A stretch of DNA of 64,000 bases, taken from positions 2,108,001-2,172,000 of the forward strand of contig NZ_CP014782.1 in the NCBI RefSeq assembly GCF_002005305.1, read 5' to 3'. A model generated the notes under the pieces. It did no database searches, was not told the DNA's origin, and was given only the letters and a program-made list of their open reading frames with translations. The translations under genes and the position numbers were made by a program. This document shows, piece by piece, positions 18,359-26,222 of this stretch (its first letter is position 1; every line of letters begins with the position of its first letter). This DNA comes from Shewanella psychrophila (GTDB lineage Bacteria > Pseudomonadota > Gammaproteobacteria > Enterobacterales > Shewanellaceae).

Positions 18359-18955
18359 ATGATATTGAATCACTTAATGGGACTCTACACTCATCCAAAG
18401 GAAGAGTGGCACACAATTGAGCAAAATCATGAAGCACTGAAGAGTAGCCTGAGCCATATCTTACTCATTGCACTCATCCCAGTGATCTGCACCTTTATCG
18501 CTGCAACTGAACTGGGATGGAACCTAGGTGTTGGTGATCGTCTCTTCTTGACACAAGAAAGTGCACTCTTAATGTCCGGAGGCATGTATTTTGGACTCAT
18601 TGCTGGTGTATTTGCACTGGCTTACTTGGCTTTTTGGATGGCGAAGACATTCGATGCAGACCCTAGCTATACTCAAGCACTCGAACTCGCATCTTACACG
18701 GCAACACCACTATTTATGGTGGGACTCGCCGCATTGTATCCATCAATTTGGTTTGTGATGGTCGTTGGCTTCTTCGGACTCGCCTACTCGGTTTATCTGC
18801 TCTATACCGGTGTACCAATCATCATGAATATTCCTGAAGAGAAAGGATTCATCTATGCCAGCTCAGTAGTCACTGCAGGCCTGGTATTACTCGTCGCCTT
18901 GATGGCATCGAGCGTTATCCTCTGGAGCTTTGGATTTGGCCCTATGTATCAATAA
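18359..18955 (+). CDS. Yip1-family inner-membrane protein
   Basis: The 198-residue product is mostly hydrophobic, with about five transmembrane segments. Its N-terminus LMGLYTHPKEEWHTIE is typical of the bacterial Yip1 domain family, in which a Pro/Glu/Trp motif precedes the first helix. The biochemical role is unknown. It stands alone with a good AAGGA site, and an IS3-family element has inserted about 55 bp past its stop. Confidence 0.8.
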   Translation: MILNHLMGLYTHPKEEWHTIEQNHEALKSSLSHILLIALIPVICTFIAATELGWNLGVGDRLFLTQESALLMSGGMYFGLIAGVFALAYLAFWMAKTFDADPSYTQALELASYTATPLFMVGLAALYPSIWFVMVVGFFGLAYSVYLLYTGVPIIMNIPEEKGFIYASSVVTAGLVLLVALMASSVILWSFGFGPMYQ

Positions 18956-19043
18956 ACAGCAGCGAGCTCAAGACAAAGCTAAGAGTAGCGAATTAACTCG
19001 TAGCTCAATCAGTGTCCCGTCCTGAAATAGGTTGACGGTTTTA

Positions 19044-19889
19044 TTAGACCAGTAGCACATGCTTCTGGTCTTTTTTATGCACTTGATTTGGGGTTTTCAT
19101 TCCCAAGCTTAAGTGCGGCCTCATTTCATTGTATATATAAACTGACTCTTCAACGAGCCGTTTTAGCTCATCAATGTTACTGCATGGGTATAATAAAAAT
19201 TCCTGCTTCAATATACCGTTAATTCTCTCTGCCAGTGCATTTTGATAGCAGTCATATCCATCTGTCATTGACGGTCTGATATCACTTGCTTTTAACGCTG
19301 ATTGATAGACTCCAGAGCAATACTGTAACCCTCTATCTGAGTGGTGAATTGCTTGACTCGGATATTGACGATTGTTGACTGTCATATCGAGCGCTTTAAC
19401 CACATCTGTTGCTTTCATCTCATCACTAAGCTCATAGCCCATGATTTTTCGGCTATATGCATCAGTCACCAGCCATAAGTAGTGAACACCTTCTTCTGTT
19501 TGAATATAGGTTATGTCACTAACAAACACCTCCTCTGGTGCCGCAGGTTTAAACTCCTTAAGTAAGTTGGGATGCTTCTTCATCCAATGCTTGCTGTTCG
19601 TTGTTTTTGTATAGCTACGTTTAGCTTTAACCAGCAAGCCCTCTGATTTCAAATGAGCAAAGAAGTTATCTCTTCCAAGCTTAATCCCTTGCTCGATAAG
19701 TTTTGGTTTGAGTAAAAAGTACAGCTTTCTACCGCCTATTCGCGGCATAAATCGGCGTAAATCTAAAACCATTGCCTTTACCGGAGCGAGTTCAACAGCA
19801 CGATAGTTCGCCCTAGATTCTTTTTGATAGATACCTTGCCTTGATATGCCAAGTAGCTCGCAAGCACGACTTAAGCTTGCTACTTTCTG
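19044..19889 (-). CDS. IS3-family transposase OrfB (DDE integrase domain)
   Basis: This is the catalytic half of the transposase. It holds the DDE residues in FVSDITYI, HHSDRGLQY and NALAERINGILK. The first internal ATG lies at MVLDLRRF (19772), but the frame stays open upstream into orfA as QKVASLSRACELLGISRQGIY, a usual OrfB N-terminus. It lies in the -1 frame relative to orfA, so it is probably made as an OrfAB fusion by ribosomal slippage at the run around 19889-19895. Confidence 0.9.
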   Translation of the reverse strand, partial: QKVASLSRACELLGISRQGIYQKESRANYRAVELAPVKAMVLDLRRFMPRIGGRKLYFLLKPKLIEQGIKLGRDNFFAHLKSEGLLVKAKRSYTKTTNSKHWMKKHPNLLKEFKPAAPEEVFVSDITYIQTEEGVHYLWLVTDAYSRKIMGYELSDEMKATDVVKALDMTVNNRQYPSQAIHHSDRGLQYCSGVYQSALKASDIRPSMTDGYDCYQNALAERINGILKQEFLLYPCSNIDELKRLVEESVYIYNEMRPHLSLGMKTPNQVHKKDQKHVLLV

Positions 19890-20278
19890 TTTTTGAAGGC
19901 TTCTCGCTCCTTGGCTAAGTACTTTTTTCTCAGGCCTGCTCCGTACTCTGCATCTATGATATCAACAGCCTCATTGAGTAGTAGGTTACGTAAGTGCTCA
20001 TCTTCCAACTGCTTTTCAAGACGTTTAATTGTCTGGGCAGGTGTTTCTTTGGCTTTTAGAGTTTTAGGCATGGTCATCCTCGGTGGTTGAGTCCAATTCA
20101 TCTTACCGTGTTTTCTGAGCCAGGTAAGTACAGTTGAACGGCCTTGGATACCATAGATGCTTTGGGCTTGCTTATAGGTCATGTCGCCTTTTTCAACAGC
20201 GGCAACAACCTGCAATTTAAAGCCTAACGAATAATCTCGCTGTGTACGCTTACGATGTGTAGATACTGGAGTTGTCAT
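19880..20278 (-). CDS. IS3-family transposase OrfA (helix-turn-helix)
   Basis: The 132-residue product has an N-terminal helix-turn-helix (SLGFKLQVVAAVEKGDMTYKQ...GRSTVLTWLRKHG) that recognises the element ends, and a C-terminal leucine-zipper-like region (IKRLEKQLEDEHLRNLLLNEAVDII). The stop codon lies just after the putative slip sequence. Confidence 0.9.
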   Translation of the reverse strand: MTTPVSTHRKRTQRDYSLGFKLQVVAAVEKGDMTYKQAQSIYGIQGRSTVLTWLRKHGKMNWTQPPRMTMPKTLKAKETPAQTIKRLEKQLEDEHLRNLLLNEAVDIIDAEYGAGLRKKYLAKEREAFKNRK

Positions 20279-20328
20279 AATTAAGTCCTAAATGTGTAAA
20301 CACATTTCAGGACAAGACACAGAATACA

Positions 20329-20360
20329 AAAAAGGCTTTAGGGAAACCTAAAGCCTTTTT
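20329..20360 (-). terminator. glnS terminator
   Basis: The stem AAAAAGGCTTTAGG / CCTAAAGCCTTTTT with loop GAAA lies about 30 bp past the glnS stop. Confidence 0.88.
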
Positions 20361-20389
20361 AATTTAGTCACTCTCTACTTACGGAGTCA

Positions 20390-22060
20390 TTACTGAGATG
20401 AATCTCGCAGCGCTACCGTCAAGTTGAAGATTAAGTTGTCGGACGTTGAATCTTTGCTGTCTGCACAGAAGTATCCTTCGCGCTCAAACTGATACGCCTT
20501 CTCTGCTTCAGCATTAATAAGCCCAGCTTCAACAACACCATGCTTAACAACAAGAGAGGAGGGGTTTAGCACCTCATTTACGGTTTCAGCAGCAGCTGGA
20601 TTAGTATCAGTAAAAAGCCTGTTGTATAGGCGGAACTCGGCAGGTTTGGCACTGCTTGCTTCGACCCAGTGAATAACACCTTTCACTTTACGCCCATCAG
20701 CTGGATTGACACCTAAGGTCTCATTGTCATAAGTACAATAGATAGTGGTGATGTTACCTTCTGCATCTTTGTCACAGCGCTCAGCTTTAATGACATAAGC
20801 ATTACGTAGGCGTACCTCTTTACCTTGAACAAGACGCTTATACTTCTTGTTAGCTTCTTCACGGAAGTCATCGGCATCGATAAACAGCTCACGACCAAAT
20901 ATGACCTCCCGCTTACCCAACTCTTCTTTGCTTGGGTGAATAGGCGCATTCAAGGTCTCAACTTGCCCTTCTGGGTAGTTTTCGATAATCACTTTAACCG
21001 GATTAATCACAGCCATTGCACGCGGTGCATTATCATTGAGTTCTTCGCGAATACAGGCATCTAACATAGCAACTTCAACCATGTTGTCTTGCTTAGTCAC
21101 GCCGATACGCAGGCAAAACTCACGTATGGATGCCGCAGTGTAACCACGACGGCGCAGTCCTGCCAAAGTTGGCATACGTGGGTCGTCCCAGCCATGTACC
21201 AGCTCACGAGTAACCAAGTCATTTAGCTTACGCTTGGACATCAAGGTGTATTCAAGATTCAACCTGGAGAACTCATATTGACGAGTTCTGTTAGGTGCTT
21301 GAAAATCATCTAAATGATCAAGTACCCAGTCGTACAAACGACGGTTGTCTTGAAACTCTAATGTACATAAAGAGTGACTGATATCCTCTATAGCATCCGA
21401 GATACAATGAGTAAAATCATACATTGGGTAGATACACCACTTATCACCCGTTTGATGATGGTGAGCGAAACGAATGCGGTAGATGATAGGGTCGCGCATG
21501 CACATAAAAGACGATGCCATATCGATCTTAGCTCTTAACGCACATTCACCTTCTTTGAACTCACCCTTGCGCATCTTCTCAAACAACTCAAGGTTCTCAG
21601 CCGCTGAAGTTTCACGGTAAGGACTGTTCTTACCCGGTGCTTTCAATGTACCGCGATACTCACGTGTCTCTTCACTGTTTAGGAAGCAGACATAAGCTAA
21701 GCCCTTAGTGATCAACTCAACAGCATAGCCATGTAGCTGATCGAAGTAATTAGATGAGTAACGAATATCTCCAGACCACTCGAAACCGAGCCACTTTACG
21801 TCGTCCTGAATCGAATGCACATAATCGATATCTTCTTTTTCAGGATTCGTATCATCAAAACGTAAATTACATTGGCCCTTGTAATCCTTAGCTATACCGA
21901 AGTTCAAGCAGATAGATTTAGCATGACCGATATGAAGAAAGCCATTTGGCTCAGGTGGGAAACGAGTATGCACACTGGTGTGCTTACCGCTTTCGATGTC
22001 TTCATCTATGATGTTACGAATGAAGTTACTGGGACGAACTTCGCTGTCCACATGACTCAT
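20390..22060 (-). CDS. glnS: glutaminyl-tRNA synthetase
   Basis: This class I synthetase charges tRNA-Gln. The 556-residue product has the HIGH motif in PEPNGFLHIGHAK, the KMSKS equivalent LMSKRKL, and the C-terminal anticodon-binding beta-barrels. Length and start (MSHVDSEVRPSNFIRN) match the family. It lies downstream of feoAB on the same strand, with a terminator between. Confidence 0.96.
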   Translation of the reverse strand: MSHVDSEVRPSNFIRNIIDEDIESGKHTSVHTRFPPEPNGFLHIGHAKSICLNFGIAKDYKGQCNLRFDDTNPEKEDIDYVHSIQDDVKWLGFEWSGDIRYSSNYFDQLHGYAVELITKGLAYVCFLNSEETREYRGTLKAPGKNSPYRETSAAENLELFEKMRKGEFKEGECALRAKIDMASSFMCMRDPIIYRIRFAHHHQTGDKWCIYPMYDFTHCISDAIEDISHSLCTLEFQDNRRLYDWVLDHLDDFQAPNRTRQYEFSRLNLEYTLMSKRKLNDLVTRELVHGWDDPRMPTLAGLRRRGYTAASIREFCLRIGVTKQDNMVEVAMLDACIREELNDNAPRAMAVINPVKVIIENYPEGQVETLNAPIHPSKEELGKREVIFGRELFIDADDFREEANKKYKRLVQGKEVRLRNAYVIKAERCDKDAEGNITTIYCTYDNETLGVNPADGRKVKGVIHWVEASSAKPAEFRLYNRLFTDTNPAAAETVNEVLNPSSLVVKHGVVEAGLINAEAEKAYQFEREGYFCADSKDSTSDNLIFNLTVALRDSSQ

Positions 22061-22220
22061 GTGATTCCTCTTAGAGAACGCTGGCCAGCCATTAGCCTAC
22101 TTGTATATACAATTAGCTGAATGGGATGGCATATTTAGATGTAATTGGAAAGATGATCCACTATCTCAGTGCCAGATACAACGCCTGATAGCAAAAAACA
22201 TCAACAAAAATCCATATAAT

Positions 22221-22250
22221 AAAAAAGCAGCGAATAAACGCTGCTTTTTT
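22221..22250 (-). terminator. feoAB terminator
   Basis: A perfect stem AAAAAAGCAGCG / CGCTGCTTTTTT with a 6-nt loop lies about 25 bp past the feoB stop. Confidence 0.88.
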
Positions 22251-22276
22251 CATAATCGTCGACGGTAACTTGCTTG

Positions 22277-24568
22277 TTATGTGATCACTTTTACATCAAG
22301 TGTCGTCATCTCAGTCCGTTTGGCTTTCACCTTCAACCAAACATAGAAAATTGCCAGCGCACTGATAAAGAATCCTATCCACAGACTCGATGAAAGCGGA
22401 TGGTCACTGAATGTTGCCGCCTGATAGAAGACCGTCGCCGTGCCATAAGCTAAGGCAAAGGTCCAAACCCCGGCAAATGCAGCCCAGCGTCCACCGAACT
22501 CTCCCACTAACGCGCCCATTGCCGCGACACATGGTGTATAGAGTAAAATAAATAACAAATAGGCAAAGGCTGCCGTGATCCCGGAGAAACCAGCCTGAAG
22601 CGCGGTGAAAGTCGAAGTATCCACCTCCAACTCTTCCGATGCGGCTTCTACCGAAGACACATCCCCCACAGAGATAGACAAGGGATCATCGAGTGCAATA
22701 CCGAACAAGTTTTCCGGAATGGTACTTAAGGCTTCATTGAGTGTTTCAGAAAACGGTGCTAGCTCTTCATCACCCGAACCAGCTGTGCTATACAAGCTGT
22801 TCAGAGTACCGACGACCGCTTCTTTGGCAAATATACCTGTGATAATACCCACAGTAGCTGGCCAGTTATCTTGCTCAACTCCCATGGGACCGAAAAATGG
22901 CGTCACTTTCTGGCTGGCAACACTGAGTACAGACGCTGAGCTATCTTCATGACCAAAGGTACCGTCTACGCCTATGGCATTGACGAAGTTTAGCAAGGTC
23001 ACCACGATGACAATGGTCTTGCCCGCACCCAGTATAAAACTTTTAGTTCGTTTACCGGTTCGATTCATTACAGTCTTAAATTTGGGTTTCTCGTAACTCG
23101 GTAATTCCATCACCACAGCGCTGCTGCTACCAGGAAGCAAGGTTGAGCGCAGGAGTAACCCCGTGCCTACCGCGGCTAATATTCCTATGATATAGAGTAA
23201 GAAAACCAGGTTCTGTCCTGACTCAGGGAAAAAGGCGGCGGCAAACAGCGCATACACAGGAAGCCTTGCACCACAGGACATAAACGGCGCCATCATACCT
23301 GTCACTATACGCTCACGTTCACTTCCTAAGGTACGTGTGGCCATAATAGCAGGTACTGAACAACCAAATCCCACGATCATAGGCACGAAGGCCTTACCCG
23401 GCAGACCGATGCGACGCATAAGGCCATCGACAACAAATGCCGCACGAGCCATATAACCCGAACCCTCAAGCACAGATAGCGCTAAAAACAAGGCCGCGAT
23501 AACAGGAATAAAGGTCGCTACAGTTTGAATACCTTGTCCAATACCACCAGCAATGATAGTCACCAGCCAAGCCGGCGAGCCCAAGCTAGACATAAATGCG
23601 CCTAGGTGATCGACAAATATTGCGCCAGCGGTAATATCAAAGAAATCAATAAACGCACTACCCACATTGATACTGAACATGAACATCAGATACATGACAA
23701 ACAGAAATACCGGTACGCCAGCCACAGGGTGAAGAATCACCCTGTCTAGTTTGTCACTCAGGGTTTCACTGCCATCCGATGATACAGAGGAGTCGTAGAC
23801 ACTTTGAACGAAGTCGAAACGTGTGGTTGCCACCATGACTTCTATATCTTGTCCTTGCCTAGAAATCGACTCGGAACACTCATTAACTTCATCGTGCATC
23901 TGGCCATTCTTACACTGACCACAGCCTATTCCATTGGCCAACATGGCGAGCGCGCGGCCACGACTTAAACTTGTATCACTGGATAATAAACTCGAAACAC
24001 CAGTCTCAATGCTAGCGTCGTAATTAAGAATCAAGGCTTTCTCAGACACCCTACCTTCAAGTAAAATCACAACTTGCGCCTTCACTTTCTCGATATCGAC
24101 TTCATCTCTTGAGCAAACACCCACAACCGGACAGCCTAAGGTTTTGCTCATCTGCTCAACATCGACTTCAATGCCGTGGCTCTTGGCCGCATCTATCTTG
24201 TTGAGCACGACAACCATGGGAATGCCGAGCTCACGCAGTTGAATCGTGAGGTAAAGGTGTCGCTCAATATTGGTTGCATCGACAAGGTTGATGATGCCGT
24301 CTATCTGCTGTTCAGCGAGGAACTGCTGCGCAATCTGCTCATCCAACGAGCAGTCACAACTTTTACCGGCAGGCAATAAATCATAGATACCAGGAAGATC
24401 GGTTAGAGAAACATCGGTATCATTTAAGGTAAATACACCTGTTTTCTTCTCTACGGTAACACCGGACCAGTTACCAACCTGTTGATTGGCTCCCGTAAGT
24501 GCATTAAAAAGTGTCGATTTACCCGCATTAGGATTACCGACAGTAACACAATGAAATTGCTTAGCCAT
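22277..24568 (-). CDS. feoB: FeoB, ferrous iron transporter
   Basis: FeoB is the GTPase-coupled inner-membrane permease for Fe(II). The 763-residue product has an N-terminal G domain (GNPNAGKST, DLPG, LNKIDAAK), a Cys-containing segment IGCGQCKNGQ at about residues 220-230, and a C-terminal permease with Gate motifs (FVPMIVGFGCSVPAIMATR; LYTPCVAAMGAL). I chose the ATG at MAKQFH, which overlaps the feoA stop by 8 bp; a longer reading would add ten residues lying inside feoA. No feoC was seen. Confidence 0.96.
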   Translation of the reverse strand: MAKQFHCVTVGNPNAGKSTLFNALTGANQQVGNWSGVTVEKKTGVFTLNDTDVSLTDLPGIYDLLPAGKSCDCSLDEQIAQQFLAEQQIDGIINLVDATNIERHLYLTIQLRELGIPMVVVLNKIDAAKSHGIEVDVEQMSKTLGCPVVGVCSRDEVDIEKVKAQVVILLEGRVSEKALILNYDASIETGVSSLLSSDTSLSRGRALAMLANGIGCGQCKNGQMHDEVNECSESISRQGQDIEVMVATTRFDFVQSVYDSSVSSDGSETLSDKLDRVILHPVAGVPVFLFVMYLMFMFSINVGSAFIDFFDITAGAIFVDHLGAFMSSLGSPAWLVTIIAGGIGQGIQTVATFIPVIAALFLALSVLEGSGYMARAAFVVDGLMRRIGLPGKAFVPMIVGFGCSVPAIMATRTLGSERERIVTGMMAPFMSCGARLPVYALFAAAFFPESGQNLVFLLYIIGILAAVGTGLLLRSTLLPGSSSAVVMELPSYEKPKFKTVMNRTGKRTKSFILGAGKTIVIVVTLLNFVNAIGVDGTFGHEDSSASVLSVASQKVTPFFGPMGVEQDNWPATVGIITGIFAKEAVVGTLNSLYSTAGSGDEELAPFSETLNEALSTIPENLFGIALDDPLSISVGDVSSVEAASEELEVDTSTFTALQAGFSGITAAFAYLLFILLYTPCVAAMGALVGEFGGRWAAFAGVWTFALAYGTATVFYQAATFSDHPLSSSLWIGFFISALAIFYVWLKVKAKRTEMTTLDVKVIT

Positions 24569-24830
24569 TCGTAGGTACCGCCTCAACTTTTTCAACACTA
24601 ACTCTATCTACATCAATAATATCAGCAAGATCTCTACGCATGCATAATCGGCTTCCTCGAATATCGAGCAAGAGGCCGGATCCCATGGGAGCTTTACGGA
24701 TCATGTAGAATGACGTGTTTGGGGTGATCCCCATGGAAAGTAATTTTCGTTTAACAACCGATGGCAAACTCAACTGGCCAACTTCTGAAATCGTGGCATG
24801 ATCGCCAGAGTTTAAATCGCTTAATTTCAT
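24561..24830 (-). CDS. feoA: FeoA, ferrous iron transport accessory protein
   Basis: FeoA is a small SH3-like cytoplasmic protein needed for Fe(II) uptake through FeoB. The 89-residue product MKLSDLNSGDHATI...VEKVEAVPTNG fits the family in length and motif (LLSMGITPN). Its 3' end overlaps the feoB start, implying translational coupling. A Fur-like box lies about 110 bp upstream, consistent with iron repression. Confidence 0.93.
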   Translation of the reverse strand: MKLSDLNSGDHATISEVGQLSLPSVVKRKLLSMGITPNTSFYMIRKAPMGSGLLLDIRGSRLCMRRDLADIIDVDRVSVEKVEAVPTNG

Positions 24831-24937
24831 TATGCTTTTATACCTTTAACAGGTCTCAATAATTCTTAAACTCGAACTAATTTTAACGGAGGAAAAAGAA
24901 GAATAACTTTACCTAGATCAACTTTCTGTATTGGAAA

Positions 24938-24952
24938 CGATAATAGTTTTCA
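24938..24952 (-). promoter_or_regulatory. candidate Fur box upstream of feoA
   Basis: CGATAATAGTTTTCA matches the 7-1-7 Fur consensus TGATAATNATTATCA at 11 of 14 positions. It lies in the divergent feoA/mtrD region. Feo operons are commonly Fur-repressed; the site itself is inferred. Confidence 0.55.
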
Positions 24953-24992
24953 ATTGTATTCTATATTATGTGACAAAAGTCCCAACTAATAA

Positions 24993-25006
24993 ATGATTGT
25001 GATCAA
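24993..25006. promoter_or_regulatory. candidate FNR/EtrA site
   Basis: ATGATTGTGATCAA fits TTGATNNNNATCAA at 9 of 10 defined positions. It lies between feoA and mtrD and could activate either gene under low oxygen. Confidence 0.55.
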
Positions 25007-25075
25007 ATAAATCCACAGTGCAAATACGAATGATTACCACTCATGGGGATGGTAGATTTATTAACTGCACGCAAT

Positions 25076-25091
25076 AGTGACTAAGATCACA
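25076..25091. promoter_or_regulatory. candidate CRP site upstream of mtrD
   Basis: AGTGACTAAGATCACA differs from TGTGA-N6-TCACA at a single defined position. It lies about 155 bp upstream of mtrD. In S. oneidensis CRP is the main activator of anaerobic respiration genes. Confidence 0.6.
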
Positions 25092-25246
25092 CTTTAGGTT
25101 TTTCCCTTCATAATCATCACTCTTTACTGGTCGAAACACCTGAAGTTGTGACTCAAGTGTAACACCCGTGTTCTATAGTTATATGTTAGTAAATTAGATG
25201 ATTACTAACATAACAATTATTAGCTAAATAGCGCTCAGGATGTGTG

Positions 25247-26212
25247 ATGATGAACATGGGATCTGCTTGGACAAAAAGCAAGGCCTTACCTTGCCTGTTA
25301 TTTTTATTCACGGTGTTTAGTTTAAATCTAGCGGCTGCCCCTTGGGATGATAAAGACCCTGCCGAAGTAGAAGCTATTCTCGACCAAAAATTTGCCGAAG
25401 GTAAATACTCCTCAAAAGGCGCTGACACTTGCCTGATGTGTCACAGAAAGAGTACCAAAGTGATGGCGCTATTTGACGGTGTCCATGGCAATGTCAACAT
25501 CAAAGGCTCTCCTATGGCCGAATTGCAATGCGAAGCCTGTCACGGACCTTTAGGCAAACACAACCGAGGTGGCAAGGAGCCGATGATCACCTTTGGTATT
25601 AATTCGCCAGTTCCGACGCAAAAACAAAATAGTGTCTGCATGAGCTGTCACAATGATGATCAACGTATGGTTTGGAGTGGTAATCATCACGACAACGCCG
25701 ATGTCAGTTGCGCCAGTTGTCACTCAGTTCACACGGGACACGATCCCATTAGTGACCGTAAAACTGAAGTCGAAGTTTGTACTTCATGTCACACCCAGCA
25801 AAAAGCCGATATCCATAAGCGCTCTTCTCATCCGTTAAAATGGCAACAGATGGTCTGTAGTGATTGTCATAATCCCCATGGAAGTTTAAGTGATTCTAGC
25901 CTTAAGCAGATGAGTGTGAATGAAAACTGCTATTCATGCCACGCAGAGAAACGCGGTCCAAAACTGTGGGAGCATTCACCAGTCACCGACAATTGCGCCA
26001 ATTGTCATAACCCCCATGGTAGCGTGAATGAAGCCATGCTGATCAGTAAACCACCTCAGCTATGCCAGAGTTGCCACGCTTCAGACGGCCATGCATCAAA
26101 CCCAGTATTTGCCAATCAAAAGAATGCCTTCAATGCAGGCCAATCTTGTATGAACTGTCATAGCCAAGTCCATGGTTCTAATCACCCGTCCGGCAAGCTA
26201 CTACAGCGTTAA
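25247..26212 (+). CDS. mtrD: MtrD, periplasmic decaheme cytochrome (MtrA paralogue)
   Basis: MtrD carries electrons from the periplasm into the MtrE outer-membrane sheath. The 321-residue product has a Sec signal peptide ending in NLAAA and exactly ten CXXCH motifs (CLMCH, CEACH, CMSCH, CASCH, CTSCH, CSDCH, CYSCH, CANCH, CQSCH, CMNCH). It resembles MtrA closely along its whole length, including the end HGSNHPSGKLLQR. I chose the ATG with AGGA six bases upstream. It is the first gene of the plus-strand locus, ten bases before mtrE. Confidence 0.93.
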   Translation: MMNMGSAWTKSKALPCLLFLFTVFSLNLAAAPWDDKDPAEVEAILDQKFAEGKYSSKGADTCLMCHRKSTKVMALFDGVHGNVNIKGSPMAELQCEACHGPLGKHNRGGKEPMITFGINSPVPTQKQNSVCMSCHNDDQRMVWSGNHHDNADVSCASCHSVHTGHDPISDRKTEVEVCTSCHTQQKADIHKRSSHPLKWQQMVCSDCHNPHGSLSDSSLKQMSVNENCYSCHAEKRGPKLWEHSPVTDNCANCHNPHGSVNEAMLISKPPQLCQSCHASDGHASNPVFANQKNAFNAGQSCMNCHSQVHGSNHPSGKLLQR

Positions 26213-26222
26213 TAGGGAGTAA

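Larger units (their letters stand above)
19013..20319 (-). mobile_element. IS3-family insertion sequence, intact
   Basis: A 1307-bp element ends in TG...CA with imperfect inverted repeats (TGTCCCGTCCTGAAAT on the left; TGTCTTGTCCTGAAAT read from the right). It is flanked by a 3-bp duplication CAG (19010-19012 and 20320-20322). It carries overlapping orfA and orfB typical of the family. It sits between the Yip1 gene and the glnS terminator and breaks no gene. Confidence 0.92.
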
